Positions 22,538 through 33,497 of a stretch of 64,000 nt of DNA are shown in pieces. The position numbers were made by a program, and so were the translations under genes. The notes under the pieces are model-generated. The model was not told where the DNA came from and did not search any database. It saw only the letters and a program-made list of their open reading frames with translations. Location of the stretch: positions 22,359-86,358 of the forward strand of contig JAPEVC010000159.1 of NCBI GenBank assembly GCA_027946555.1. Reading direction: 5' to 3'. Source of the stretch: Gnomoniopsis sp. IMI 355080 (Eukaryota > Ascomycota > Sordariomycetes > Diaporthales > Gnomoniaceae). The stretch's first letter is position 1, and the number at the start of each line of letters is the position of its first letter.

Positions 22538-23336
22538 ATGAACAGCATGATACTCCTTTTGCTGACGCTCGTCAGCTTGGCCTTGCCTCAAGTAACTGGC
22601 GCTCAAATCCACTACATGCAAGCGTCGAAACGTACCTACTCGGAGCACTGGCGCATGAAGAACCCTGTAAAGAACTGTACAGACCCTCAGTGGACCATGG
22701 AGGTGCTGCCTAATACCACGGCATCCATTTCAGTGGCGGATTGTCGCAAGGTCCTTGAAAACACTCGGTACAACAAAGGATACTACGAGGTCTGGGGTTT
22801 TGACAATGATAATTATGCCCCAATCACAGGATATCAGAGCTGTGTCTTCGCAGTGGCTCGGATGGATGCGGTTGTGCCTGGGGGCTATGCGGTGTAAGTT
22901 GGACCACATCTCCTCTACCTGCCCACAGCACGTTGGTTAGGCTGTGCTTGTGGGTCAAAGTCGTCCTACCCTCACGCGTGTCGTAAGACTAAGAATCTTC
23001 TAATCTTGACAATTTGCTAGCATCGGCAACGACGACGTTGTCTCTGCTGTCGCTGAAGTAATTGGAGGCCACACCAAAGGAGGTGTCGTGGGCTCAGCAG
23101 GAGTATGGAGATGCGGCCCTAACGGAGTCAATCTCCAGCTTATTGTGTATAACGGTCTTGAAGGATGGCATGGAGATTCTAGTCGTGATGCTCCGATCAT
23201 GAACATGTACGGAGACTGGAGCCCTACAGTCACCGCAACGGTTGCCGCTCCAACCGTTACGAATGTCCCTACCGAGACTCCTGTCAAGAAGAACATGACC
23301 TGGGAACAGCCTAGGCTGGTCTATAGGCACTTCTAA
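22538..23336 (+). CDS. Hce2/Ecp2-like secreted effector-family protein
   Basis: Two exons, 22538..22893 and 23021..23336, give 223 aa; the intron is GTAAGT...GCTAG, 127 nt. Residues 1-22 form a signal peptide from the ATG at 22538; an upstream in-frame ATG at 22421 would add a non-signal extension. The Hce2 pattern is complete: C47, VADC69, GYQSC102VFAV, G-x-x-D-V at 121-125 and W-R-C150. The intron falls between GGYAV and IGNDD. The C-terminus is Thr/Pro-rich and ends with a basic segment. Hce2 domains are homologues of the Cladosporium fulvum effector Ecp2 and occur in many plant-associated fungi; their molecular action is mostly unknown. Being a family member does not prove a virulence role. 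Confidence 0.88.
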
Positions 23337-23976
23337 TCATTAACAAGGTCTTCATAGGGGGCAAGAATTGGATAAGGTGTTTTTGAAAGACTGGGCCGCC
23401 GAAGAAGTCGACAACATATGCCTAGGTAGCGCTGACTTAGTTGAGCTACATATTTGACAAGCTTGCATTGAGTCATATGTGATATTCCCGACTTAGTCTG
23501 GCTCCAAACCCACAAATTCCTGCTGTTGCGGGCTGGCTGCCTGGTAGGATTTTTCAGCCGTTCAAGCCCCAGACTGGCCCTGGACCACGTATATTGCATG
23601 ATAGTGCTCGGAGCCAGACAAAATATGGTCCACGTTGTGCAGGATCGTGTATTATTACCTTTCCACCAATATATCGTATACAGTGGTCCTCGCGGTCCAC
23701 GGGTCTTCGGCGCGGTTAGGGGGGTGGGCCAGGGATGTATGAGGTTCCACGGGTTAGCGGCAGCTCCAAGCTCCATGGATGCTCCGAGAATGAGCCCGGA
23801 CATGAAGACGCTGCCCTCATTGCTTGCAAGCTATAAGAAACCGTTCCGACTATCAATTTTGCAGATCCTGAAGAGGATATATATTCCAAAAACTCATTCG
23901 GTGGCTCCACTTAGATATTGCCTACTCAGTTCATTAACTTACGCTCTTGCGCTACTGTAGTAAAAATTCTGGCGAC
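23337..23976. other. Intergenic
   Basis: A one-mismatch palindrome (GCCTAGGTA, ~23420-23428) and the promoter side of the FAD monooxygenase. No gene seen. Confidence 0.55.
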
Positions 23977-25272
23977 ATGCCTCTCAACATTCTCATCCTG
24001 GGCGCCGGCGTCGCTGGGCCAAGTCTAGCAACCATGCTCCTTTCGAACCCGGCGACCGCCACAAATTTCCATATCACGATCGTTGAGCGTTCTACATCAC
24101 TCCGCCAAGGCGGCCAACAGATCGATATCCGTGCACAGGGAATTCCCGTGGTGAAGCGCATGGGCCTGCTGCAAACCATCAAGGACCGCTGCGCCAACGA
24201 GAAGGGTATGGCCCTCTTGAACACGCGTGGTGAAATGAAGGCCTTTCTGGGGACGAATGACACTGGGTCGGGTCCGCAAGGACTTTCCAGCGAGTACGAA
24301 ATCTTGCGAGGGGAATTGGTCGATCTGCTCTATCACGAGAGCCTCGCCAGGGCGCAGAACAAGGCAAACGACGGCGTGGAAGTGCTGAAATACGAGTTCG
24401 GGAAATACGCAAAGGAGATTGCACAGCATGGCGATGGCGTCCACGTCGACTTCTCGGACGGAACCTCGGGCGACTTCGACCTGGTCGTCGGTGCAGACGG
24501 GTATAGCTCACGCACGCGACGCATGGTGTTTGGAGAAGACGTCAGCGCTGCTGCGTTCCGCTCATTGGGTGTGTACAACGTCTTCTTCAATGCGCCACTC
24601 AACCCAGCGGTGGAAGACGATGTCTATGTGGGCAAAATATGTCACTTCCCCGGCAAGCGCGTCGTGGCTACGCGCACCAACAACATGCCCTACACCCAAG
24701 CGTTTTTTTCCACCATGGCGCCGTCACCAGAACTGGTGGACGTTGTGCCGAAAGGCATGCAAGCGATCGAAGCGCAGAAGGCTGCATGGGAGGCGTGCTT
24801 TAGGGGTGCAGGTTGGCGGTCGGACGAGCTCCTGGACGCCATGAGAACGACGGATGATTTTTATACCCACGTCTCGGGCCAAGTCAAGCTCGACAAGTGG
24901 CATAAGGGGCGGGTGGTATTGTTGGGAGATGCAGGCTACTGTCCGAGTCCAAATTCTGGAATGGGGACGACGACTGCGCTTGTTGGGTGCTATATCTTGG
25001 CTGGGGAGCTGATGAGACATGGAAAAGATGTCGGTGCTGCTCTCGAAGGGTATGAAAGAGTATTGAGACCGTTTGTCGAAGAGGCCCAGACACTGCCGCC
25101 AGGTATTCCGAAGATGATATACTACGACACGAAATGGGGCATCTGGTTACTCCATCTTATTTTGGGAGCTTTCACATGTTTGAGGCTTGACAAACTGCTT
25201 TATAGGATGTTGCCTGAGCAGAATGGAGACTGGAAGCTTCCAGAGTACCCAGAGCTGGATCTGAGTAGATGA
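23977..25272 (+). CDS. FAD-dependent monooxygenase (aromatic hydroxylase/TetX type)
   Basis: A single exon of 431 aa. The start is the ATG at 23977, which places the FAD-binding beta-alpha-beta motif GAGVAG at residues 9-14. An ERS-type acidic end of the second strand (IVERSTSLRQGGQQIDIR) follows, then the DG motif (VVGADGYSSRTRR, ~168-180) and the GD motif (VVLLGDAGYCPSP, ~308-320). This is the class A flavoprotein monooxygenase set, which hydroxylates or epoxidises small molecules with NAD(P)H. A C-terminal hydrophobic patch (IWLLHLILGAFTCL) may associate with membrane. No other biosynthetic gene is nearby, so the substrate is unknown. It converges with the next gene, with 156 nt between the stop codons. 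Confidence 0.92.
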   Translation: MPLNILILGAGVAGPSLATMLLSNPATATNFHITIVERSTSLRQGGQQIDIRAQGIPVVKRMGLLQTIKDRCANEKGMALLNTRGEMKAFLGTNDTGSGPQGLSSEYEILRGELVDLLYHESLARAQNKANDGVEVLKYEFGKYAKEIAQHGDGVHVDFSDGTSGDFDLVVGADGYSSRTRRMVFGEDVSAAAFRSLGVYNVFFNAPLNPAVEDDVYVGKICHFPGKRVVATRTNNMPYTQAFFSTMAPSPELVDVVPKGMQAIEAQKAAWEACFRGAGWRSDELLDAMRTTDDFYTHVSGQVKLDKWHKGRVVLLGDAGYCPSPNSGMGTTTALVGCYILAGELMRHGKDVGAALEGYERVLRPFVEEAQTLPPGIPKMIYYDTKWGIWLLHLILGAFTCLRLDKLLYRMLPEQNGDWKLPEYPELDLSR

Positions 25273-25428
25273 TATATTTCGAGCTGAATGAATTTGGTAT
25301 AAGAAAGCTATGGGGACCGTACATAAGCAGGAGCAGCTGGCCTTGATTTTTAAATAATATTCTCGCTCATACTGGTAATATACAAAAGCAACCACCCCTG
25401 ATCAACCACTCGTAAATCACTGGGCTAA

Positions 25429-26076
25429 TCATGAGCAGCTTGGCGAAGTTGTAGGCGCCACGGCAGCATTGGTCGGGTTAGTCTGCGAGCAGCCGTCAAG
25501 GTAGCCCAGCGCCGTGTCATCCACCGCAGCGTCATATGCAGCGCCACAGTTGGGATCACTGCAGTCAATTCGGGTTAGTTATATTGTATATACATACCAA
25601 TGGATTCTGACTATTTCCTTGCACACAATGGCAGAACGAAACCTCGCTTACCTTGCTCCACCTGTTGCGTTTTCAAAGTAAGAGCACATATCGTGCGTAA
25701 AACAATCCTGCGTGTACACATTGCCAATGGCAGTCCCAGTACACCCAGCGCCGCACCGGCCGTTGCAAGAGTAGCTAGATTGTTGGATCCCGTCAGTCAT
25801 GTCTTTGCTTATGAACTTTTTCTTTGGTCAAAGACTGCGGGGAAAAGAGAGAAGAACGCACTCTCCGCCCGCAGCATTTGAGCCATAATTGCTGCCAACA
25901 ACGCCGGTGTAAGTACAGGTTTGCCCGTCTGCGTTTGTCCAAGTGGCTGTTGCTGATGCACCAACTTCGAGGCAGGTAACGCTTCGTTTGTTGATGGTTG
26001 ATAGTGGTGAGTCAGGCATGGCCAATGCAGTGGCCACGAGGGGCAGCACGGCAAGAAACAGACTATTGGTGAGCAT
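25429..26076 (-). CDS. Kex2-processed Cys-rich secreted protein with HD motif (PLA2-like/DUF8213-like)
   Basis: Three exons on the minus strand, 26076..25862, 25774..25652 and 25558..25429, give 155 aa; the introns are 87 and 93 nt with GTGCGT and GTAAGC donors. Residues 1-19 are a signal peptide, and a Kex2-type KR at 30-31 ends a short propeptide. The mature part has ten cysteines (35, 54, 75, 79, 83, 96, 102, 117, 136, 154). Its core reads C-x3-C-x3-C, then D-C96-x2-H99-D100-x2-C102, then D-P-N-C117-G and D126-D127. The Cys-HD arrangement resembles secreted phospholipase A2, and the whole resembles the family I know as DUF8213; enzymatic activity is inference. The TATA-like ATATATAT at 26201-26208 lies ~125 nt upstream. 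Only the first exon is visible as an uninterrupted reading frame. Confidence 0.82.
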
Positions 26077-28279
26077 TGTTAGGGGATTATGAAAACGTTT
26101 TGCCCCGATTTGTGTTCACGACTGCGAAGATAATGAGGTTATTGAAAAGGTATCTCGTTCGCCATGACAGCTTTGCAAGAAGGGAGCGAGTGCGTTCTGG
26201 ATATATATGTATGCATGTACCCATCTGCTCACTGTTTCTGATCGCCCAAGGCCAAGCTCCTTCATCTTACCGCTTGATGATCTGGATACCACATTAAGAC
26301 TGGTACCAATTTGACGCATCGACAATCTCTGAGCTGTCCAGCAAGGGATATTTGGTGATCTATCTTTTCTGCTTGTCCAAATCGCGTCATCGGAAACGAG
26401 TCAATTCTGGCAAAGCTGGGTCTCATTGCAGTTTAGGCCCTGGAGAAATTCTCGGAGTTGCAATCTAAGGTCTGACGTTTGTCAATAGAACCTTCCTGCC
26501 GTCGCGGATCTTGCGAGATTCAGGAACACCCTCAACTGCACAATATGAGTTTCTCATAAGAAGCCTCAAGTTTCCATCAGCTAGCTTAGCATGATGACTG
26601 GTCCGCTAAGCATTGTGGTCATGTCCTTCGGACGCATGTCCCGACTCAGGACCCCAGTCAATTATGCTATAGGCGCAAGTGACACTTTTGCGCGTCGTTG
26701 GATAGCGTTTGGTTTTCTCCTGGAGCAGTGAAGATGACGCTATTCGAGGTCGTGTGGACGAGAGGGGGGAGAGCGAAAGGGACCGACCCACACAAGCTTG
26801 CAGTCTAGGTAACGGTCAATGTTTTATTTTGGATATTGCTATAGTGCTGTTGTTGCTGCTGGTGCACTCTGCAATGTGTTATATGTCTAGAGCGTCTCAA
26901 GCATCTAGGTTCGGCCCGCGTCTGAGCGGCTGGAAGAACTCAATTACTTACTTGTATTCTTTCCCCCAAGCAGTATGAGAGGTTGTAAGCTATTTAGGTA
27001 TTCCATGTCTACAAATTGCATTATGATAACAGATCATCAAGTGCTTATCCGACCTGTTGTGGAAGAAAGTGGAGCTTTAACTTTGTTCCGTACTGTATCC
27101 CACAGAGGACGTGTGCTCCGAGTTGGGGGATGGGAAGGGCGGGGGAGGGGGTCCGGCGGACGTTTTTCTTGCAAGTTGGCTTACGCGGTAGGAAGCAACA
27201 AGAGAACGCGCCCTGCAACAACTTGTCCTAATCAAGCGTGACTCTAGATCCAGACTACGACCCACTCACCACGTTGTCGACGTTCGAACAAGCTCAAACG
27301 GACGATGAAGAAACACGGGGCTGAGGCCTCGAGCGGTCGCTGTTGGTGAATTGTTAAGCTTGCAACACACAGGGTCCCCGACTTCCGAGTCCATAGCAGA
27401 AAACATGCTGTGAGAAAGGTGCAGGGCCGAGGCCGTTGAAGTTAAGGTGTCAACAGACGATTTGAAACCTTGACAGTCCCAGATCCCCACGATGGCCTGA
27501 TCACGAACCCACGAGAACCTCAGAATTGGGGCATTTCACTTGTTTCCCCTGCCCACAAGAAAGAATAACATCACTAGACAAAGACTGGGTACTTAAGAAG
27601 CGTCCAATAGCCACTTCATCAGCCCAGTTGAATTGACTCGAGGGGAGAATGCTTTCCACCCAAGACTCGAAAGTAATTGCTATTTTTACATTGGCAAGAT
27701 CTGGGAGGTGGTGGTGGCGGCTGCAGGGACGTCGAAACCCGGATTTGGACCCCGGTCCTTCAAGGGTATTACCGCTGATCTTCCGCCCGTTATCCTGTTT
27801 GAAGACGAGTAAGCCCTGGCACTTTTCCTCGTTCCCTCTTCGTATTTGCTGTCAACTCCAAGAAAAAAAGACAAACAATGATTTCATTCAGCATTTGACA
27901 GCCCACAGCGGCTGGTCTATTGACCGTCATCTCCCCCTATAATACAGTCCCTTTATTATTAAAATCGTCACTAATTATCGCCATCGGGGCTTGTTGACTT
28001 AGCAGAAATAACCTGCTTCTGGCCGGACCAGCTCGGAGGAATTGTTTGTTATTGAGCTCATCGTCACTGGGCCCGGTGCCCAGCTAGACGTGACGCCCTC
28101 AATGCCTTAATTCACCGATTTCGATAACTCACTAATAAAGACCACCTTGACTTTCCCGCCTTTTCGCGTCTTTTCTCCCTCAGTCGCTCTCGACAACTTT
28201 TTTTTCCATTTGTTCTAGTTGACCCGAGTTAAAAAGCTCCTTTTTGCCTTTTTCTTCGGGCAATGTCCACTCGCTTGTA
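26077..28279. other. Divergent intergenic region
   Basis: Promoter sides of the HD-motif secreted protein (-) and the Pro-rich protein (+). Short frames on both strands have no recognisable features. Confidence 0.5.
26201..26208 (-). promoter_or_regulatory. TATA-like box of the HD-motif secreted protein
   Basis: ATATATAT, about 125 nt upstream of the ATG at 26076 on the minus strand. Confidence 0.45.
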
Positions 28280-29296
28280 ATGGAAGTTCGGAATGGAAAG
28301 ACAACAGTATGGGTACCGCGAGAAGCCTTCGAGTCCGTTCAGCGACTATGGAAGCCCGAATTCAACTGGATCCCCGTCCCGGTCGACCGGTCTCTCCCGC
28401 CCTCTCACATCGCCTACATCGACACCAACGGGCCCGTCTCCCCACTGCCTCCGCTACCAAGGCCGCCCAAAACGCCTCTGGACTCACCGCCGGAACAACC
28501 CTCTGGTTCTGATCGCAGTGGTGATGGTGGTGGTGCTGGCTTGACTCCGCTGCCCCCCTTGACGCCTTCGAAGAATAACAACAACAATAGCACGGTGCCA
28601 AAGACGCCGCGTACGCCGCTTGATCTACCGCCGCTCAACACCGGTTCGCTGCGTCCGGAGGAGGAGCCCGAGTATTTCTTTGGTCGAAGTCCGCAGGAGT
28701 TGGAGACGGCGATCACGGCCGGTTTCAGTCCGGGGGATGACTCGGATCGGCCGAGTACACCGTCCACAGCGACCGAGCCAGAAAGCCCATCCACGCCCAA
28801 GGACATTGGCAGTCCCGGCCTATCGGACCCGAAGATTTGGGGCCAATCCCACCAGCAGCAGCAGCAGCAAGACCAAGTCGACGATGTACAGGCCAACGAT
28901 GATGGTTCGCCAGACCTTGCTGAACGCATGCTTGGTGGGCAGCACCCATCGGAGCCACCTCAGCTCCCTCTGAACGACTACACTTCTGTCCCCTGGAAGA
29001 TGTACGAGAACCTCGGCGACAAATGGAAGATGGTCGACCCTCGGCCCAAGTACCGACCTGCGCATCCGGGTCTCAAGCCCGCGTCCTGGAAGCGTCTGGA
29101 CGGCAAGCGCGACGTCAAGATGAAGGATCACTGGCGGACGCACAAGCGGGATGAGGCGCACTGGGATGGGAGTGAGAAGGGCTTTGCCGTGCGGCTCGAG
29201 ATGAACCTCGAGATGGAGGTGGAGATCAAGGGGACTGTGAATGGGGACATTACGCTATCCGCCGAGGCTCTGTATGTGAGTTCCCCCACTTTCTAG
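28280..29296 (+). CDS. Pro-rich, mostly disordered protein of unknown function
   Basis: 338 aa from the ATG at 28280; the frame is open upstream but only from a TTG. The first ~40 residues (MEVRNGKTTVWVPREAFE...) look folded. Residues ~45-235 are Pro/Ser/Thr/Asp-rich with S-P, T-P and TPLDLPP-type repeats, an Asn run and a Gln run (CAG repeat near 28855). The last ~100 residues regain order: PWKMYENLGDKWKMVDPRP, then a basic stretch, then an acidic-hydrophobic EMNLEMEVEIKGTVNGDITLS element. I do not recognise the family. The 3' end is uncertain: a donor GTATGT at 29272 and acceptor GTAG at 29357 would replace the last eight residues with twelve and stop at 29394 (342 aa). The many T-P sites suggest regulation by proline-directed kinases, which is inference. 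Confidence 0.75.
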   Translation: MEVRNGKTTVWVPREAFESVQRLWKPEFNWIPVPVDRSLPPSHIAYIDTNGPVSPLPPLPRPPKTPLDSPPEQPSGSDRSGDGGGAGLTPLPPLTPSKNNNNNSTVPKTPRTPLDLPPLNTGSLRPEEEPEYFFGRSPQELETAITAGFSPGDDSDRPSTPSTATEPESPSTPKDIGSPGLSDPKIWGQSHQQQQQQDQVDDVQANDDGSPDLAERMLGGQHPSEPPQLPLNDYTSVPWKMYENLGDKWKMVDPRPKYRPAHPGLKPASWKRLDGKRDVKMKDHWRTHKRDEAHWDGSEKGFAVRLEMNLEMEVEIKGTVNGDITLSAEALYVSSPTF

Positions 29297-30110
29297 GTGT
29301 TTCCTCATTCCTGTTGTGAGATGTGTAAGAGATGCTGATGAGTTTATGTGTGTGTAGGCATTATGATACTGGCGAGCCTCCTTTTATGATGTGAAGATTT
29401 ATTTGTGTACGATACGAATTTCTTTGGGCTCTAATAGCATGTAAATTAGGCATTCAGGATGGCGATCTGGTGAGCATCAGCGTGGATTTGATATATCGCA
29501 GTGGGATTTTAGATGATACCCCAATTTAATTGTCCGACACTTCAGCTCAAGACTACTCAAGGTCCATGGTACAGTACATACCTGTCTGTGCAGCGTCTCG
29601 AGCGGGATACCAAATTGGCCATGCAAGCACGACGTGCCCCCAACTTCAATCATATCGGTATATGGAAGGTTGTCATAATTCTTGACCATGCAGATGGTAG
29701 CGGGGCAGCGACTTGATTTGCTTGGGTTTATCCAGCCATTGTCCGGAACTGGAGAGGTGCCGCAACTGTCTCCGGACTTTAGCCATCGACGGGATTCCTT
29801 TGGTGCACGAATACAACGACGTCGTGGTAGTATCTGAGACATTGTCTGGCCATTCTGCTAATGCGGCCCACAAAAACAACCGGAAACAATGATCAAGATA
29901 CTTTCATTAGCAACGCACAATCACAATCATATCCAGCAGACAATACCAATGCTGAACGCCGCAGACACAAATGAATTCTCAAGCAGAGGTGAACCGAGAC
30001 TTTTGAAAGCCAGAATTCTGGAATAGCAGAAAGCTATACATAGCAAGCTTGCTTCGAATACCTAAATGCTCCGCCACTTTTACCTGTTTGAATATGACAC
30101 GGATTCTTGA
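29297..30110. other. Intergenic
   Basis: It holds the alternative last exon of the Pro-rich gene (29358-29394) and the promoter side of the 7-TM gene. Confidence 0.5.
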
Positions 30111-31490
30111 ATGCCGTACTCCTGGATGGTCGAATCCCTCGAAATGGGCGCCGCCAGTGGTATATCCACCGACGAGCTCCAAGCTCTCGCAGCCGCACAG
30201 CCTCCTATTCAACCCAAGGGGGCTGCTCTCGCCTTCATCATCGTCTCTGTGATCAGTTACGTGCTCGCCTTTGTAGCCATTAGCCTACGAATTTACGCTC
30301 GCGCATTCAGGGAAAAGACTGGTCGCACGATATGGGGATGGGATGATACCTTTGCGGGACTTGGTATGGTGAGTATTTCATCTCATTCATCAAACACGAG
30401 CTGCATCGTGTTTTTGCAAAATAAAGATTTACTAACAATGATACTGATTGATGTTGTATTATCTCTCAGATTGCGTATTCATTCGTATTCGCCTACAGCA
30501 TTCTAGCCGGTACCTATGGCCTCGGCACACCAGACGATGAACTAACCGCGCCCCTCGCACTGAGAGGGATACAATACAACACATGGTGGGAAGTATCCTA
30601 CTGCGTCTCCATCAGCTTCACCCGCACCTCCATCGGCATCGCCGTCCTCCGCATCGCCGTAGCAAGGGCCCACCGCGTGGCCTGCTGGTGCCTGATCCTC
30701 GTCTCCAACCTGACCTACCTCGGCGGCATGATCTGGGCGCTCTCGCACTGCGCCAACGCCCAAGTGCAGGGTACCCTCTCGGGTCACTGCACGGGCGACT
30801 CCATCATCCTCCCGCTTAGCTATGTTGTCTTGATTACGGCAGCGCTGTGCGATGCCGGGTTTGTTTTGGTGCCGTTCTTGGTGGTACGGAGGCTACAGAT
30901 GCGGCCGCGGCTCAAGTACACGCTTATGGCGGTCATGGCGATGGGGAGCCTGGCGGCCGTGTTTTCGACCGCTCGGTTGCCTTGGGTGTCGTCTTTGCCG
31001 GTGAGATATGGGACGTTGTGTAAGTGTGCATGATCAAGACGTGGGCGTTTCCTCACTGTTTCTTCCAAGTACTGACACGCGCAATGGAACAGATCAGGGT
31101 GTTTTCATGTGCATTCTGTCAATGGTGGAAAACATGATTGGGCTGGTGTTTGGATCCCTCCCAGCGATAGGCAAGATGTTGCGCCTGTATGACAGACCCA
31201 CCAAGTCACAAGCCGTGAAGCCATCCGAGAGAATGGGTGACTATTCATTTGGTGGGACGCCTTTCACTCCTCTGAGTGGCCCCACGGAGCTGAACGAACT
31301 CCGCCTCGTACCCAATGGGAAAGGAGAGAGTCAGGCTCGGATTTGGAGCGAGTTTAATACAGTTGCAAGCACGTTGCTAGATACAGCAGATGACGAGAGC
31401 CTACAGAAGAGTTTTGGAGGGATTGCGAAACAACTTGCTTTTGATGTTGAGGAGCAGAGGAGGGAGAGTCTTTGTCGAGGATCTATGTAG
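30111..31490 (+). CDS. Fungal 7-TM rhodopsin-like integral membrane protein
   Basis: Three exons, 30111..30368, 30470..31019 and 31093..31490, give 401 aa. The introns (101 and 73 nt) start GTGAGT and GTAAGT and restore frame. An extracellular N-terminus of ~40 residues is followed by seven hydrophobic segments: the first is AFIIVSVISYVLAFVAISLRIYARAF and the last lies around YQGVFMCILSMVENMIGLVFGSLP. The ISLRIYAR-x(n)-WGWDD signature after TM1 is typical of the fungal rhodopsin-domain (Pth11-related) family. The cytoplasmic tail of ~110 residues is hydrophilic. No CFEM domain is present at the N-terminus. Some family members are G-protein-coupled receptors for host surface cues; here the ligand is unknown. 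A second, unrelated-in-detail member lies at 38128..39476 on the other strand. Confidence 0.88.
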
Positions 31491-32463
31491 TGTCTAGAGA
31501 CTGTGGAAGTAAGCATTGCTCGACTGGTCGCTTTGACAATGGAACAGTGATGTGAAGCTCCAGCATGAATATACCTAGCATTTTCTCGTTGATACCGTCC
31601 CATTGCCCTAGACAATCCTGGGTGCCGTTTCTTTATCATGTGTGGGCTCTGCCTCCCAATGCTTGGAAATCCAAATACAAATTTACTATATTCTCTTCAT
31701 ACATATAGTGCTCCAGTTAGCTGTCTTTATCAAACCTGTGTCCTCAAAAGGAAGAGGAAGAAGAACACAATGACGAACTCAAGCCCGGCGACTCGGCACC
31801 GGAGTCGGCAATGCGGGGCATCCGTCTCGTCTCGCGCCCAAAGGCCCGAAGCGCATGGCCCAAGCTCCCTGAGGAACGAGACCCCGAGCTGACCGGGGAG
31901 GGTCCCTGAGTGACGTCAGGCCGCACGCATGGCGCCCCACCTAGAAATGGGCGCAATTGGGGGGAAAATGAATTGGGACTTTGACCTCATCGATTTTGTG
32001 CACACACTTGCTTGAGCTGGCTCGGTCTGGCACCCCCAAGCCTGTTTCGGTGCCGAAGACTGACGGAATGGGCGAGCTTGTTGCGCGAAGGAACGAGGGC
32101 TGGCTTTTTGTACAAAACGACCCTTTTCTTCCTCTCTTACCATGCTTGATCTGAGTGAGAGCTTCTACTCCATTGATACAGGTTTCGACTTTACTTTCGT
32201 CATACAATAGACATCTCTCCTCTCCTCGCTTCTTATCTCCTCACTGTTTCCCAGCCCTCTGCATTGTGATACCCCGGATACAGCGTTTTACAGCGTCCAG
32301 CTTATTTCGAGAAGGCATCTTCCCCAAATCATTTGTTTAGAGATACACCATCTTCTCTCACGCACGTCACTGCATCACCGGTCGATAAGCCACCGGGTCT
32401 CATTCACGCCAACCACATCTCGTACACTTTCTGAGGTGGTTCATCAGAAGGGCAATCTTCACC
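31491..32463. other. Promoter region of the phosphate carrier gene
   Basis: A GC-rich block near 31780-31960 is followed by a CT-rich leader at ~32200-32460. No gene seen. Confidence 0.55.
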
Positions 32464-33497
32464 ATGTCCAAGACGGAGCAAAAAGGGCTGGATTTGCCCA
32501 ACTATGGCCTGGCAGACTACACCAAGTTCTTTGGAGCGGGTGCTCTCGCCGCGACTCTCACACATGGCGTACGTATCTTATCTGCCCATGCCAGCCTCTC
32601 TTACCATCGATGATGGGGACGCCCAGAGCTAACAGAATTCCATAGGCTGCCACCCCAATCGACGTCGTCAAGACCCGTATCCAAGTCGACGATGCCATGA
32701 AAGGCCTCAATATGCTCAAAGCAGGCCGCACCATCATCGCCAAAGAAGGCGCCGCCGCCCTCCTGACCGGATTTGGCCCCACCGCCGTTGGCTACCTCGT
32801 ACAAGGTGGCGGCAAGTTCGCCGGCTACGAGTATTTCAAAAAGAAGTTCATCACCCTCTCCGGCTCCATGGACAAGGCCATCGAACACCGCACCGCCATC
32901 TACCTGACCGCCTCCGCCACCGCCGAGTTCTTCGCCGACATTGCCCTCTGCCCGCTCGAGGCCACGCGCATCCGTCTCGTCTCCCAGCGTGGGTACGCAA
33001 GCGGCCTCGTGCCCGGGTTCCTGCGCATGGCGCGCGAGGAAGGGTTGCGGGGGTTTTACTCGGGCTTCGTGCCGTTGCTGTTCAAACAGGTACCGTACGC
33101 CGTGGGGCAGTTCAGCGTGCACGAGGCCGCCAATGAGGTCATCTACCGTACCATGGGACCCGAGAGGAAGGCGAAGTTGTCGCACTTGCAGACGACTGGT
33201 GTCGAGTTGACTTCCGGTGTGGTCGCCGGTGTTGCGGCTGCCGTGCTATCGCATCCGGCCGATACGTTGTTGTCGGCCATCAACAAGGGCGCAGGGGACA
33301 AGAGCCAGAGCACCACGAGTCGGATGTTTAGCCTGGCTAGGGAGTTTGGCCCAAAGAGGCTAATGCTTACTGGATTGGGTCCGAGGATTTTCATGACTTG
33401 CGGCTTGGTGGCTGGACAGTTCGTTATTTACGCACAGTGCAAGGCGCTCGTGGGAGCACCACCCAGTATCGAGATTCACAAGGAGGAATCTTTATAA
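32464..33497 (+). CDS. MIR1: Mitochondrial phosphate carrier
   Basis: Two exons, 32464..32568 and 32646..33497, give 318 aa; the 77-nt intron starts GTACGT and ends ATAG. Three carrier repeats are visible, each with its P-x-(D/E)-x-x-(K/R/L) signature: PIDVVKTRIQ near 38, PLEATRIRL near 138 and HPADTLLSAINK near 238. The sequence DYTKFFGAGALAATLTHG at the start and the V-G-Y-L-VQGGGKFAGYEYFKK block after repeat one identify the phosphate carrier (Mir1/Pic type), which imports phosphate with protons across the inner mitochondrial membrane for ATP synthesis. The length matches the family. The leader from about 32200 to 32460 is rich in C and T, common for highly expressed fungal genes. Confidence 0.95.

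Noticed and set aside
23977..25272. FAD monooxygenase as part of a secondary-metabolite cluster
   Set aside because: No synthase, P450, transporter or regulator is next to it; the neighbours are secreted proteins.
28414..28929. Frame antisense to the Pro-rich protein
   Set aside because: It is Gly/Ser-rich low complexity that mirrors Pro/Ser codons on the sense strand.
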